Positions 1 through 10,803 of a DNA stretch of 64,000 nucleotides are shown in pieces. The translations under genes were made by a program, and so were the position numbers. The notes beneath the pieces are model-generated. The model was not told the origin of the DNA. It worked only from the letters and a program-made list of their open reading frames with translations, and did not search any database. This DNA is from Hydractinia symbiolongicarpus. Its lineage: Eukaryota > Cnidaria > Hydrozoa > Anthoathecata > Hydractiniidae. How positions within the stretch are numbered: position 1 is the stretch's first letter; every line of letters begins with the position of its first letter. The stretch spans positions 16,041,001-16,105,000 of the forward strand of contig NC_079888.1 in assembly GCF_029227915.1 (NCBI RefSeq). The letters run 5' to 3'.

Positions 1-273
1 TGTTCCTTCTAAGTTGTCATGATAAGCAACCCAACCTGTTCACAATTTCGACTTCCAAAATACAATTTTCATGCTAAATAATTGTGGGCCATTGTTTAAG
101 CAAAAAAATGAATCTGAGCCAATCAGCCCAGCAAAATAAAAGCTTTAACTTCAAATAATTTGCAGCTTTTTTCCTTAGGTCCAAAGTCCAAGTTGTGCTC
201 TAACTTGTGCATATTAAAAGCAACACACTTCTTGGCATGTTAAAAATTTGTCTGGAACATAAAAATGTCTTAC

Positions 274-1047
274 CTTAACTTTTTTGATTGGATTATCGTC
301 TTCTATCAGACTCCAGTAAAATGAAGACAATAAAGAATCAGAGATAACAAAATTTCCAAGTAATGCAGAAAAATAAGGTAAATCTTCTTTTGTTAACAAT
401 AATTCTTTTAGCAGGGACTCTATGCTGTATACTTTGCATGCACTTAAAAACTTTTTCATCCAACGAGTACTTCCCAAGGAGATATAACAAGGTGCATTAT
501 AAAAAAAGTAATTTGCATCATTTCCTAAAATTCCTAAACAGTTTTGGTCTTTAGCATATAAAATAGATTCTTTGTAGACATCCTTTATTGAACAACAGAC
601 AATAACCTCACATGCACGAAATGCTAACCGTAAGGCTGATTTGAAGGAACCAGGTGTCACAAAATTTTTCGTTTTAGTTCTAAAAGGTATATTTTGATTA
701 TGTATTATATGAGAAAGAGTTTCTTTTACAACTTCTCTTGTAAAGCGATGCTTCATAGACCATTGATAAAGAGTGTATTCAGTAAGGCATCCATCAAAAA
801 ATACTACTAATTCTATGTCTGATTGGCGAAAAGCACGAACAAATTTTTCAACACATTGGAAAAGTTCACTCCATTGTCCTCCACAAACCCAATCAATATT
901 TTCATGGTAAAATTGTCGGAAACAGCTATCTGCATGTATCAATAAAAGATTTGATGTTTTCCTTTTAGATGTTTCTAAAACTTTTGACAGCTGACTGGCA
1001 TGCCTTCCACAACTGTCAACATAATCCTGAAGGGATTGTATACCCAT
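274..1047 (-). CDS. FAM120-like protein, first coding exon (partial)
   Basis: The exon encodes 258 residues starting MGIQSLQDYV, the typical start of FAM120A/B/C proteins (constitutive coactivator of PPAR-gamma family). These have a degenerate XPG/FEN-like N-terminal domain and act in RNA binding and signalling. Further family landmarks are the HADSCFRQFY and DWVCGGQW segments (about residues 38-59), a VVFFDG strand, and FSALLGNFVISD followed by SFYWSLIEDD near the end. On the minus strand the exon ends AAG|GTAAG (donor at 273-272), so the open frame running on to 214 is intron. The ATG at 1047 is chosen because it starts exactly where the family starts. The remaining exons lie left of the window. 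I cannot tell which vertebrate paralogue it matches best. The family call rests on recognition of the sequence; the splice site is visible directly. Confidence 0.85.
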
Positions 1048-2009
1048 ACTTCTTTTTAGTAGTCAACTCTAGCAGCTCTAGCTAACACCAATAACACGAT
1101 TTAACCCAATCACTGCAACTTTATAACCAGTATAATGATAATCAATCATTGAAATAAGTACTTGTAACTAAAATGTTTTAGGGAAAGAAAAAAAGATAGG
1201 AAATTTAGATAGGAAAGATGTAAAGCTTTCACACGAGGTCGCCACCATTACATAGCGTGATTTATCACGGAGATACTTCCAGACGATCTCCGTAAGAAAA
1301 AAATCAGCTAAAATACATATCTTGAAACCGCTACTTAGGGCAATGATTTTTAGAAACGACGCTATGACAACGCAGTAAATGAGCCGTCGATGACAACAAG
1401 GGGCCAGGTAGAAAGTAAAGTAAAATGTCCAGAGACCCCTTTTCCTTTCCTCGGTTTGAGAACGATAACGATTTTTCCTCAGGAAAACAGATTCAGGTGA
1501 GATTGTACTCAAAGATTGTCCCAAAACTTACCCTTGTGATCAATTTCTATTCTTCTTTTTTTATTCAACATTTTTAACGCCAACAACACACAACAAGTAG
1601 CTAGCTAACAGTTTTCTAGTAGCTACTTTTTTAATTTTCATTAAAATTTTAAGTAATTTTCAAAAAAAGAAGCAATATATATCCACTTGTAAAATGTAAT
1701 AACCTTTACAATGCACCACACAATTGCTAGAACGCTACATTTGCTATACAATCCAGTAAAAGAACGAAGACATTGCATTATTTTTCAAAGCATTGTAGAA
1801 ATATCGTAGCAAATAAACATTAACAAAGACAAACAATATCGTATCAAACTTTTACTGTTTACGTTATAATGGGATTTTCGCACATGGTAATTGCAAGAGC
1901 CAAAGATGTCTGAATTGGGTCTAAAGGCAGTAACACTACCTGATTTGTGTCAGGAGTGTAGGAATATAAGCACTACTGTACCATGTTGAAAGTCATTTAT
2001 GTCACAATA
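1048..2009. other. Gene-free stretch upstream of the FAM120-like exon
   Basis: This stretch should hold the 5' leader and promoter of the FAM120-like gene on the minus strand. A minus-strand open frame at 1168-1524 has no recognisable similarity and no good splice signals, so I treat it as chance. I see no TATA box or other element that I would name. Confidence 0.4.
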
Positions 2010-2291
2010 AGATTTTTTGCTACAGTTGTCATGCATAAAAAAAAAGCAATGCTACTTATGTTGGTAAAACCAGTAAGGGTGTCCAAAAAACATGTTGCTA
2101 AGCAACAAGACACTGCCGTAGGAGACCATATGATGGAGTGTGATTGCCTCACTAATTTTAATGACTTTGCTATTGTTGTTAAAGAGGCACACAACTATAT
2201 ACTCAAAATAAAGGAAAGTCTTGTGATTCAAAGGGAGAAGCCACCTCTTAACAAGAACATAATGAGCTGTCCATTATATTTGTTTAATTAA
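2010..2291 (+). mobile_element. Decayed retroelement tail with GIY-YIG endonuclease (Penelope-like)
   Basis: The end of a retroelement polyprotein is visible. One frame reads AVGDHMMECDCLTNF, then a KIKESLVIQREKPPLNKN segment and PLYLFN followed by a stop at 2289-2291. This is the usual C-terminus of GIY-YIG endonuclease domains in Penelope-like elements. The upstream GIY-YIG half (NATYVGKTSKGVQK) is in another frame, so the copy carries a frameshift. No reverse transcriptase was found upstream, which makes this a 5'-truncated dead copy. The exact clade (Penelope-like or another GIY-YIG retroelement) is inferred. Confidence 0.6.
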
Positions 2292-5043
2292 ATTTCTTCT
2301 GCACACGTTCACGATTAATATAAAGCTTTTGTTTTTTCTTAATGATCCTTGAAGTTGTCTATATATAGAGAGAACAGAATTGTAATTGTTATATGTGGTC
2401 ATGGATGCAGTATACAGCCGGAAGCTAGTTAAAGAAAAAATATGTCAAAAACACACTTTGTACTATGTAGTTCTTTTTGTATTTAAAAATAAGATGGATC
2501 GCCCATCCTGCAAAAATAAGGTTAAAGCAGAAGTTAACTCAAAAATTAAAATTTTTACCTTAAAATTTATTATTTTTAAGGTTTCAAATTAAAGCTTACC
2601 TTCCATGACAAAAATGTTTATCTAAATCAACTTAAATTAGGTTGCTGATTAACCATATTAAACCAAGCTTTTTTGGTGCTACACTAGACCAAAAAAGCCT
2701 GGTTTTGATATGTTATTAATATGGAAAGCATAAAGTGCCCAAAGGCCATAAATCAACAACTACTTATGCCTAGGTTAAAATAGGCCTTTTTCCATTTTTG
2801 CAATTAATTTGAATTTAAAAAAATATTTTAATAACATGTTCAGAGTATAGAATTTATTAATGTTCCAGGCAATGAAAACAATCTAAAGACGTCATTGAGG
2901 TCAGAAATGATGTCACTTTGTTGTATCAATATTTCATTTAGATCTTTTCTATATTTTATTATTAGGGCATATATATTCTTGACAACACCTCAGTAGCCAC
3001 CTGAAAGTTATGCCCAGTCAAAGAAGCTGTGGATCCCCCCCCTTCTCCTCCCCTAACTAATCTTATTTAATGGTAGAAGCTTAAAACATCTGGCAATCTG
3101 TCTGGCATCTGGCAAATATTTTGTCACAACTGAGAAAAAGCAATCTTATGATTTCGGTATAATTTACTGGAAGCCTTTGGAACAGCAAAAACAACTATTA
3201 TTGGAAAAATTTTGCTAAGTTAGCGAAAACACAAAGTTTTACAGTAAAGGAAACAATTTTTTTTTTAGGTTTTTTGCAAAAAATTCATGACATACAGAAA
3301 AAAAAATTCTCTTTCCAATGACATATTTTATATTCTATGAAAATATTTGGAACATCCCTTTTTTCTGGAAAAAGCCTTTTTAGAGGTGTTATATCCTTCA
3401 CACCTTTGAAAAAATATGTGCAAAATGAGTTTAGCATATTTTATGTAAACATTATGCATAATATGGAACTCCTGTATAAAATATGCATAATAATATTTTT
3501 TAGATAGTTTACTTTCACTATCGAATTAAAAAAAGTCTAAGTTAAGGAATATGCATATGAGCTGTCTCTTGTAAACCTGACTTCTGTCTATTAATAATTC
3601 TGAACCTGTGCACGCATATTCAGCATAAAGAAAAAGTTCGCACTTCTATCATCTTTCTGCATACTCAGTTCACACATTTTTATAACACCTACGAAAATCT
3701 TTAAAAACAAATATCTCGTTAGTAAATTTTCGCATACATGCCTTTACGTTTGTGGTCTCTTTTTCCGAAAACTTCCTATTGGTCATTGAAATTTTCGGTG
3801 ATAAAAAGCTGAATAAATTATGCACAAAAGGTTCCCGGATTTTTTTGTATAAATTATTGATTAGCGAATTATGAGGACAGAAAGAAAAAAATATGCATTT
3901 TTTTGAATGATTATACATAATTACAAATAATTTCATAACGACGTTATTAGAAAAAAAATGGAACCTTTTTGAATTTAATTTATGCTAAATATAATGGTGC
4001 GAAAACGAGAAGTCTGCGACCACGCGTTCGGAAAAAGAAGCCATTTTAAAATGTACGGTGAAAAAAAATTGGTGTGTGTTTATTTCATTATATTTTGTTT
4101 TTGGAAAATTACCATCTCACGAAAATAACACCATCAAAAAAGTCTTTCATCAAGCATTCAGAAACAAAAAAAACAAAAAAACAAAAAAAAATAAAAGTAT
4201 TGATAAATTATAAGTGTTTTTCTGAGACTACTCATCAAATGAGTTTTTTCCTTTACAGTAACCTTAACTATGTCGCATTCTGAAAGTTGACATACTTTGT
4301 ATTATATATATCAGGCATAAGTAAGAATTTTGAGGAAAGAAAGTTACATAGCTTAACTTAGTCGATAAACCAGAGGAACAATGGAAAAAATATAGGTTTT
4401 TTCAGGGGCTGACGTCAAGAGTGTATATATATACTAAAACTTTTTTTGGCAAAATCTGTTTTCCATTGCATGTAATATGTAGAGCTTGAAACAGTTGCAA
4501 AGAAAATTTGTAGGACTATGTGCTTTTGACGAATGTTCAAGGAGATATAAGGGGTTAGAAATTTTACCTAACAAAATCAAAAACATGTACATTTCATGAA
4601 GAGTTACAGAGATATTGGGGCTTAAAAGCTTTTTAATGTCGTCATCAACCTGTCTATTCCGAAACAGATTCGTTGACGCACGTTTGGCAAGCGTACCCAA
4701 GTTGGTCTACGTTTGTCTCTAGTTACCCACAAGGTGAAAAATTAATGATGTTACCCCCTCATTCCCAAGCTAAATGTCTTTAAAATTATAATTGCTTTGT
4801 TACAATAGCTTCATTAGTACATGTTGAGTTGTTGACGTTTAATTTAAGCTATTGACGTTGTGACATTTAATTTGTTGATTAACACTTGATAACATTATTA
4901 CTTTGGAAACTTCAAATGAAAATTAACACATCTTTGCCTGTTACAGACAGATGGACATGGTTTTTGTATTATTACAGGAGATCCGAACAAATAGCTTTAA
5001 CATTTCATGTTACAATTAACTTAAATTATTTTGAAACCTTTAG
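2292..5043. other. Gene-free stretch before the first visible CFAP276 exon
   Basis: The stretch is AT-rich with several chance open frames shorter than 90 codons. The N-terminal exon of CFAP276 (about 30 residues in vertebrates, with a conserved RDPF-type start) would be expected here, but I could not find it. A hairpin at 2652-2717 is listed separately. Confidence 0.35.
2652..2717. repeat. Short inverted repeat (hairpin)
   Basis: An arm reading CATATTAAACCAAGC followed by TTTTTTGGT is mirrored by ACCAAAAAAGCCTGG followed by TTTTGATATG, separated by about ten bases. It is probably a small foldback or the remnant of a miniature inverted-repeat element. Confidence 0.5.
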
Positions 5044-7345
5044 AAACCAATGCAGAGAGAAAGAACTTTATCGTCTCAAAGAGATGAACCGTGGAATCGC
5101 TTATATGAAACAAAAACTCTAGCTAGTGTCCGTCGTGAAATATTTCACCATGATCCGCAGGTAGGTTTACTTAAACTTGTGGAAACAACAATTTTCTTTA
5201 ATTTTCACCCTAATTTTTTGTTTTTTTGTCTTTCCTACATGGATAGTGATCACATAAATGGAACAGTTTTCACGTTGGCGAACTTGTGTTTTACGTTGGT
5301 AAACTTGTGTTTCACTTTTGCAAACTTGTATTTTACGTTTGCGAACTTGTGTTTTACGTTGCAAACTTGTGTTTCACGTTGGCAAATTTGTGTTTTACGT
5401 CGGTAAACTTGTGTTTCATGTTTGCAAACTTGTGTTTTACGTTCGTAAACTTGTGTTTTACATTACAAACTTGTGTTTCACGTCGGCAAACTTATGTTTT
5501 GCATTGGTAAACTTGTGTTTCACGTTGGCAAACTTTTGTTTCACGTCGGCAAACTTGTGTTTCGGGTCGGTAAACTTGTGTTTCACGTCGGCTAACTTGT
5601 GTTAATTGGCGAAAATCTGCTGACGTAAATCAAAAGCTTTTAAAGCGTCGGCAGTAAACACTAACTGTGTTCGTCATGTAATAAGCGCTCATTTAATTAT
5701 TTTGACCTAAAGAAAAACCTAAAGTAAGCCTCCCCCAAACTCCTCAATTCTCCTAAATTTTAAAAAATAGTTCTTAAAACTCCTCAATTCTTCTTAATTT
5801 TAAAAAAATAGTTCTTAAAACTCCTCAACTCTCCTTAATTTTAAAAAATAGTTCTTAAAACTCCTCAATTCTCCTTAATTTTAAAAAATAGTTCTCAAAA
5901 CTCCTCAACTTTCTCCTAGACGTAAATTTTTTAGGAACTTTATTTTTAAATCTTGTCAAATTAACTTTTACATACCTATATGATTTGCCCCTTAAATACG
6001 TCAAATGTGTTCTTTACTCATAGCATTATGTTTTAAAATGTCAAAAATTCTCAATTTCTTTGGAAAAATGCAAAGATTCCTTCAAATCTCCTTTTTTATA
6101 TAAAAACCCGGTATCTGCTTAAAAAAAAGGTTGAAAGTTCTCATTAAAAGTCCTTAATCTCCTTAAATCTGTCTTTTAAAAAAGAATTGCAACCTTTCAT
6201 TACCTAGCCCTTTTGTAGTATCTATCTGCCATTAAAATGCATTTGCGGTTTTCTCGCTTACAGTAACTACATTTTTTTTAGACTCCGAACGATAGTTTGG
6301 ATTTCGTTATTAAGTCTGTTTACGATCACCATCAAGAATTTTTACAATCTAGTGCCCAGACTTTATATCAACCAGAAACCCTGGGTTTACCACATGGGTA
6401 AGTGAGAGGCTAGTATAAGTCGACTAAAATCCAGTTACTATTGTTCTTATTTCTTTATTTATTTTTACTGTTTACAATCATGGACAAAATGTAACGAGGC
6501 AGAAAAGCTAATTTCGAATTTTGCCACTGACAGTGATTACCTTAGTTGTTGATAAATTAGAGTCGCGTATTTAAACTTGTCAAACTTCCCTTGTACCTTA
6601 GGTTATTTAGTCTAATTCATAGTCCTGAAATATGCTAATTGTCGTTGACACCAACGTGAATTATTTCGTTTTGCAGGCGACTATGCAGTCTGACTGGTGG
6701 AGAGTCGTGACTATTTGATCTATTTGGCCGTGTTTTTAAATACTACCTTGGTTTTATTATTTTTCTCCACGATTGTAGCTAAAAAAAATTTTTAGGCGAG
6801 TGTTAAAGAACCGTTCGGACCCATCATCCATGGACAATGCTGCGGGAAAGAAAATTCCAATTGTATCCATGTCTGACAAAAAAGAAAGTATCCATAGTAT
6901 AAACGGAGCCATACGTAAGTATTATCACCTTTCGAAATATGGAAAATGAAATGCTGTGTTTTGTTTGTCATATGAAAACTGGGCTCTAATGGTGTTCCAA
7001 GGGTTAAATAAACACCCTTCTAAGTCAGGCATTTTTGCAGGGAAATTTATTCGAGCGGGTGCTTATTAAGAAGGTGGCGTGTAATCAAAGCCTTACATAA
7101 TCAATTATTTTATTCTTCGTATATAAATTTTCATGCATAAATCTTTGAAGGGAAAATATATTACCAAAGCAGGTTTTATTAACTATACATTTTTATTCTG
7201 TAAATTTTGTTAGAGTGTAAGCTTAGCCTAATGTCTCTAAGAAAATAGTATGACATAATTCTTTTTTTTTACAGCGAGCCATCACAGCGCTGCCACAAAC
7301 AGAGGGTACTCTCGAAAACATGATGGCGGCTTTTATGGATGTTGA
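5044..7345 (+). CDS. CFAP276: Cilia- and flagella-associated protein 276, exons 2-5
   Basis: CFAP276 (C1orf194) is a small microtubule inner protein of ciliary doublets. Four exons join in frame: 5044-5160, 6282-6397, 6796-6914 and 7275-7345, ending in TGA. All borders are AG/GT with good donors (GTAGGT, GTAAGT, GTAAGT). Family landmarks are DEPWNRLYET (vertebrate EPWSRL), RREIFHHDP, DFVIKSVYDHHQEF, KKESIHSINGAI, then SHHSAATNRGYSRKHDGGFY at the C-terminus, which is almost the vertebrate ending. The exon at 5044 is entered in phase 0 from an acceptor TTTAG. The short upstream exon with the start codon was not found, so the 5' end is incomplete; the ATG at 5050 would give a protein lacking the family N-terminus. 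No X-box for RFX control was seen. Confidence 0.92.
5264..5604. repeat. 21-bp minisatellite, about 16 copies
   Basis: Tandem array of a 21-bp unit, consensus GTTTCACGTTGGCAAACTTGT, with frequent T/C and G/C variants and two 20-bp units. It lies in the CFAP276 intron between 5160 and 6282. Because the unit is a multiple of three and poor in stops, several overlapping open frames appear on both strands. None joins to an exon, so they are not genes. Confidence 0.9.
5735..5930. repeat. 40-bp tandem repeat, about 5 copies
   Basis: The unit begins ACTCCTCAATTCTCCTTAAT, continues TTTAAAAAATAGTTCTTAAA, and repeats about five times with small changes. It sits in the same CFAP276 intron as the 21-bp array. 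Confidence 0.85.
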
Positions 7346-8332
7346 TTGATTCATTTATTTATTTTTAATATATTTTTATATTTAATGCAAGTGATTCATA
7401 TATTTGTATATATTTTTGTAAGTACTTTTTATTGCTCTAGTGATTATATAAATCCAGGTGGGTATTTTTCATTCGTTAGGCAAGGTCTTAGCTAGCTAAA
7501 AACATTTTGTCAGCTTCAGTGTTCAGTAAAATTGCAAGCGCAGCTGTTTTGGTTCGTTTGATATAATGCAAAGTTTTTAGGAAATTTTTTTTTTTTAATG
7601 TTGTATTTTAAAAATTTATTTTTCCTATAAATATATAATCGGAAATCTGTAATTCTGTTCATATTTTTTTTGAAATGACTATTTTACGACTATTTTTCAA
7701 CAAACTTAACGACTAACCAATATTCCGCAGCCACAGTAGATGGCTCAAGACGAATGTCTCTCTTGTTTAGTTTTGTTTTGATTATCAAATCGATTTTTTT
7801 ATATAATTATCGCATGATGTTCTCGACCATCCATACGCTTGTCACATAAGAGGTTTACTTCCTCGTCAAAAATCTTGAGAACCGATCGAGATTTTGGAAT
7901 AAAATAACAAGATTCGTAGACAACTTTTCGAGCGCTTTCATATAAAAGCAATTTGTTTTTTTTTCTTCACGGGAGGTAAGATTAGTGGAAGGCTACTACG
8001 AGTAAGAATAAGCATGGATAATTAAATTAAAAATTTTGGAAAAGGCAGGCAGAGTTAAAATATTTTCGGCGATATGTTCTTAAATTTTTACGTAGTTGGG
8101 TTGTTTATAAACTGTTCATAGAAAGCCACGGTAAGCGCTTTTTTAGGGAGGCAAGACTGGTATGAGTGAGACTGGCATAAAGTCTTGGTTGCGTAATTTG
8201 AAAGCATCACATGCTTAGTAACACATCCAAGGTAACACAACCTTTTGACTGAGGCTGAATGTTGCTTGCGTATCTCTTTTTTACGTGTCTCTCCAAATTT
8301 AAATCGTGCTTACTTATTGCTTGTAGACTAAC
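7346..8332. other. CFAP276 3' region and spacer
   Basis: This holds the 3' untranslated region of CFAP276 followed by AT-rich spacer. Nothing else is recognised. Confidence 0.4.
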
Positions 8333-8950
8333 TACCTTAAGGGAATTAATTTTCGCGGATTTTGGCTATTTCCGCGAAAATAAAATCCCGCGAAAAATAT
8401 GGGAAGGCCTGATCCGCGAAAATAAGTTACCGCGAATTACGTAGAAAACTTCCAACCGCGAAAATAAATTCCTGCGAAATATGCAAAAAAAAAATCAAAA
8501 TCCTTAATTTTTTAATATAGATAGCGAGTCGGAATACGAAGATGATGACGAAAATATTTTTAGCATTTTACAAGATGACCTCGACAATGATGAATAATTG
8601 TAATTAAGAAATTGTTAAAAACGTTTTTCCAAAATAAAAAACCTTTTAAAATTTATAAATTTTCTTCGATTCCTTCTTTAGAAATGTATACCGAAACTTC
8701 GTATTCCCAGTGTTCGATTATATAGAAGTTTTAAAGTGAAAAAGACGTATTCCCTGATTTTGCATATCCGCGAAATTCGTTAAAAGCTTCAATCGCGAAA
8801 ATGAATTGCCGCGAAATTTTCAACTCTTTCAACCGCGAAAATTAATTCCCGCGAAATTTCCTTTGCCGAGAGATCGGCGAAAATTGATTCCTTTTTTTCC
8901 GCAAAAATTAAGGAAGGGTCGTGTACGCGAAAATTAATTCCCTTAAGGTA
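8333..8950. mobile_element. Nonautonomous DNA transposon with perfect 25-bp terminal inverted repeats
   Basis: The element starts TACCTTAAGGGAATTAATTT followed by TCGCG and ends with its exact reverse complement (8926-8950). Subterminal repeats of CCGCGAAAATAAATTCCC type occur on both sides. Inside, 8519-8597 reads as an acidic C-terminus (DSESEYEDDDENIF then SILQDDLDNDE and a stop). This looks like the tail of the parent transposase gene, so the element is probably an internal deletion derivative. The superfamily is not determined, and no clear target duplication is visible. Confidence 0.85.
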
Positions 8951-9639
8951 CTTTGAAATAACAAATTCACTTGCTCGCAAAGTTAATTTAAACCTCTGTT
9001 GTGCATAGTAAGTAAACAAGACGTATGATATACGCAAACAACCTCGCAAATAAAGTTTACAAAAAGCTGTCTATCAGATTGTGATTTTTGTTACAAAGTT
9101 AGACACAACACAACATATTTCGCTATTCAGATAGGCGATGATATTTGTTACGCACTACGCAGTTGTTTTTCAAAATTGATTTGTGAGATCTTTGTGAACA
9201 GAAAAAAAGTCAATTTTCGATGCGTCAGTCTGGGGTAAACTGACTCACAGGAAGAAGAAAGACCAAAGCCCCACCTAAAATTTGCGAAATACAGTAATTC
9301 AGTACCCCCCCCCCCCAAAAAAAAAAAAAGAAAAAAAGAAACAGGGTATAAGAAAGTCACTCAGTGATAAAGAGCAAAATAAAAATAATATATGAGTAAA
9401 TCTTAATTGTTCGAAAAAGGAAATAGCTGTTAAAAAATATTTTCTTACGTATTGTTGTGGAAATTTTATTTTTCGCAGACTACTTTCCAGGCATTTGGGG
9501 AGACCTTAATTCTGCCTACATTTACTTTTGAAAACTTTGGTGGAAACACCTTTAATTTACCAGTTAGTTAGTTAGTTAGTTAAATAAAGCTTTCGAACAC
9601 TTATCTTTTTTTAATTAACAAAAAAAAAGTAAAAATAGT

Positions 9640-9720
9640 TACCAAGATGAGATTCGAACACACAACTACTCCCGTGTCGGTGCTCAGAGAGGCAAAAATT
9701 TCCATTCTTATGGGACACAT
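9640..9720 (-). repeat. tRNA-like remnant, possible SINE head
   Basis: On the minus strand the segment carries a B-box-like GTTCGAATC within GTGTGTTCGAATCTCATC, followed by runs of T. The arms do not pair well and no clean anticodon arm is seen. It may be a decayed SINE or tRNA pseudogene. Confidence 0.3.
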
Positions 9721-9817
9721 TTGCGTTTTAATACAAGCTCACGAGCTTGTAATAACGTAACGTGGGGATTCCAATCTAACAACTGCCTTTTCTTCCCCTT
9801 CGACTGTAAAGGGGGCC

Positions 9818-10206
9818 CAAACCGGCCAACAATGTTGGCTGGTTTGCGTTAGGCGCCAACATGCTCAAAAAAGATAAAAAATCTCAAAAAATGTTGGCTA
9901 ACTTTATTAAATATTTAATAAATGTTGGCCAACATTTCCGCCTAAATTTGCATGTTTGTCGGTTTGCGCTGGGTAACCAACATGTTTGACAAAAAGTCGA
10001 CTAACATTTTAGCTTTCGAACGTGTTAATTCGAATTTTTTGCATCCTTCTTCATTAGAGGTCAAAAGCAAATGAATGAACATTTCGTAATGTGGCTATTT
10101 GTTTTTTTAAAAAATACACGTTAACGAAACCGTACCAACATGTTGCCCGAAATGTTGGTCACAAATGTTGGTCAAAAATGTTGGTCAACATGTTGGCCGG
10201 TTTGCG
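9818..10206. mobile_element. Miniature inverted-repeat element (CAAACCGGCCAACA ends)
   Basis: The left end CAAACCGGCCAACAATGTTG is mirrored on the right by CAACATGTTGGCCGGTTTG. Internally the motif AATGTTGGTCA and its relatives recur many times, so the element is built largely from short direct and inverted copies of the same word. It has no coding potential. The superfamily is unknown. Confidence 0.75.
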
Positions 10207-10319
10207 ATCCACTTAAGCATGTTACATTACCGCCAGAGATACGTTTCTTTGACTTTCCTGCCACTATCCTATTCGCGGTCAGGACAATGCACCAAATGGG
10301 TTAAAAAGACTACATTTAA

Positions 10320-10397
10320 AGTGCGCCGGGGTGAGGAATCAAACCTGAAACTTAACGATTACAAGCCAAATGCGCTACTAGTAAAGCTCATAAAGTG
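10320..10397 (-). pseudogene. tRNA-Thr-like (TGT anticodon loop) pseudogene or SINE fragment
   Basis: The minus strand reads like a degraded tRNA. It has a GTAGCGCATTTGG D-arm end, an anticodon arm with loop CTTGTAA (anticodon TGT), then a B-box-like GGTTTGATTCC. The acceptor ends pair poorly and the T stem is broken, so it is not a functional tRNA gene. Confidence 0.4.
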
Positions 10398-10803
10398 CTG
10401 CTTATAAAACTTTTCAAATTCTTCACATTAACCAAGAAAATATAACTAAAAAGTTTTATGACAAAGAAAGTGATAAAATGAACAGCTTAACCATTTGTGC
10501 AATAAATTTTCGCTGTTATATACACATTAAATTATCAATTAACAAATAATACAAGAGAATGTAAGTCTTCTACTTTACTAGAATAATACATTTCAACAAA
10601 CCAAAAGTATTAGCCACATCATAAAGTGGAACCACGAACTATTAATAAACTCAAGGGCATAATCCTCAGAAGAGTCTCACAAGAAAAAAAGATTGAATGC
10701 TGACCAAAAATACTTTTTTTTCCACAATGTTTTCCCTTTTCGTTAGATACTCAAACAAATTTTGAAAAAAATTTTCCCCTATAGCCAGGATCTTCGGAAA
10801 TTC

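Noticed and set aside
1168-1524. 118-codon minus-strand open frame
   Set aside because: No family features, no splice or start support, and it lies where the FAM120-like leader is expected.
5286-5605. Open frames of Cys/Phe/Leu repeats and their antisense
   Set aside because: Produced by the 21-bp minisatellite inside a CFAP276 intron.
8259-9049. Open frames at 8259-8444 and 8789-9049
   Set aside because: They come from the subterminal repeats of the inverted-repeat element.
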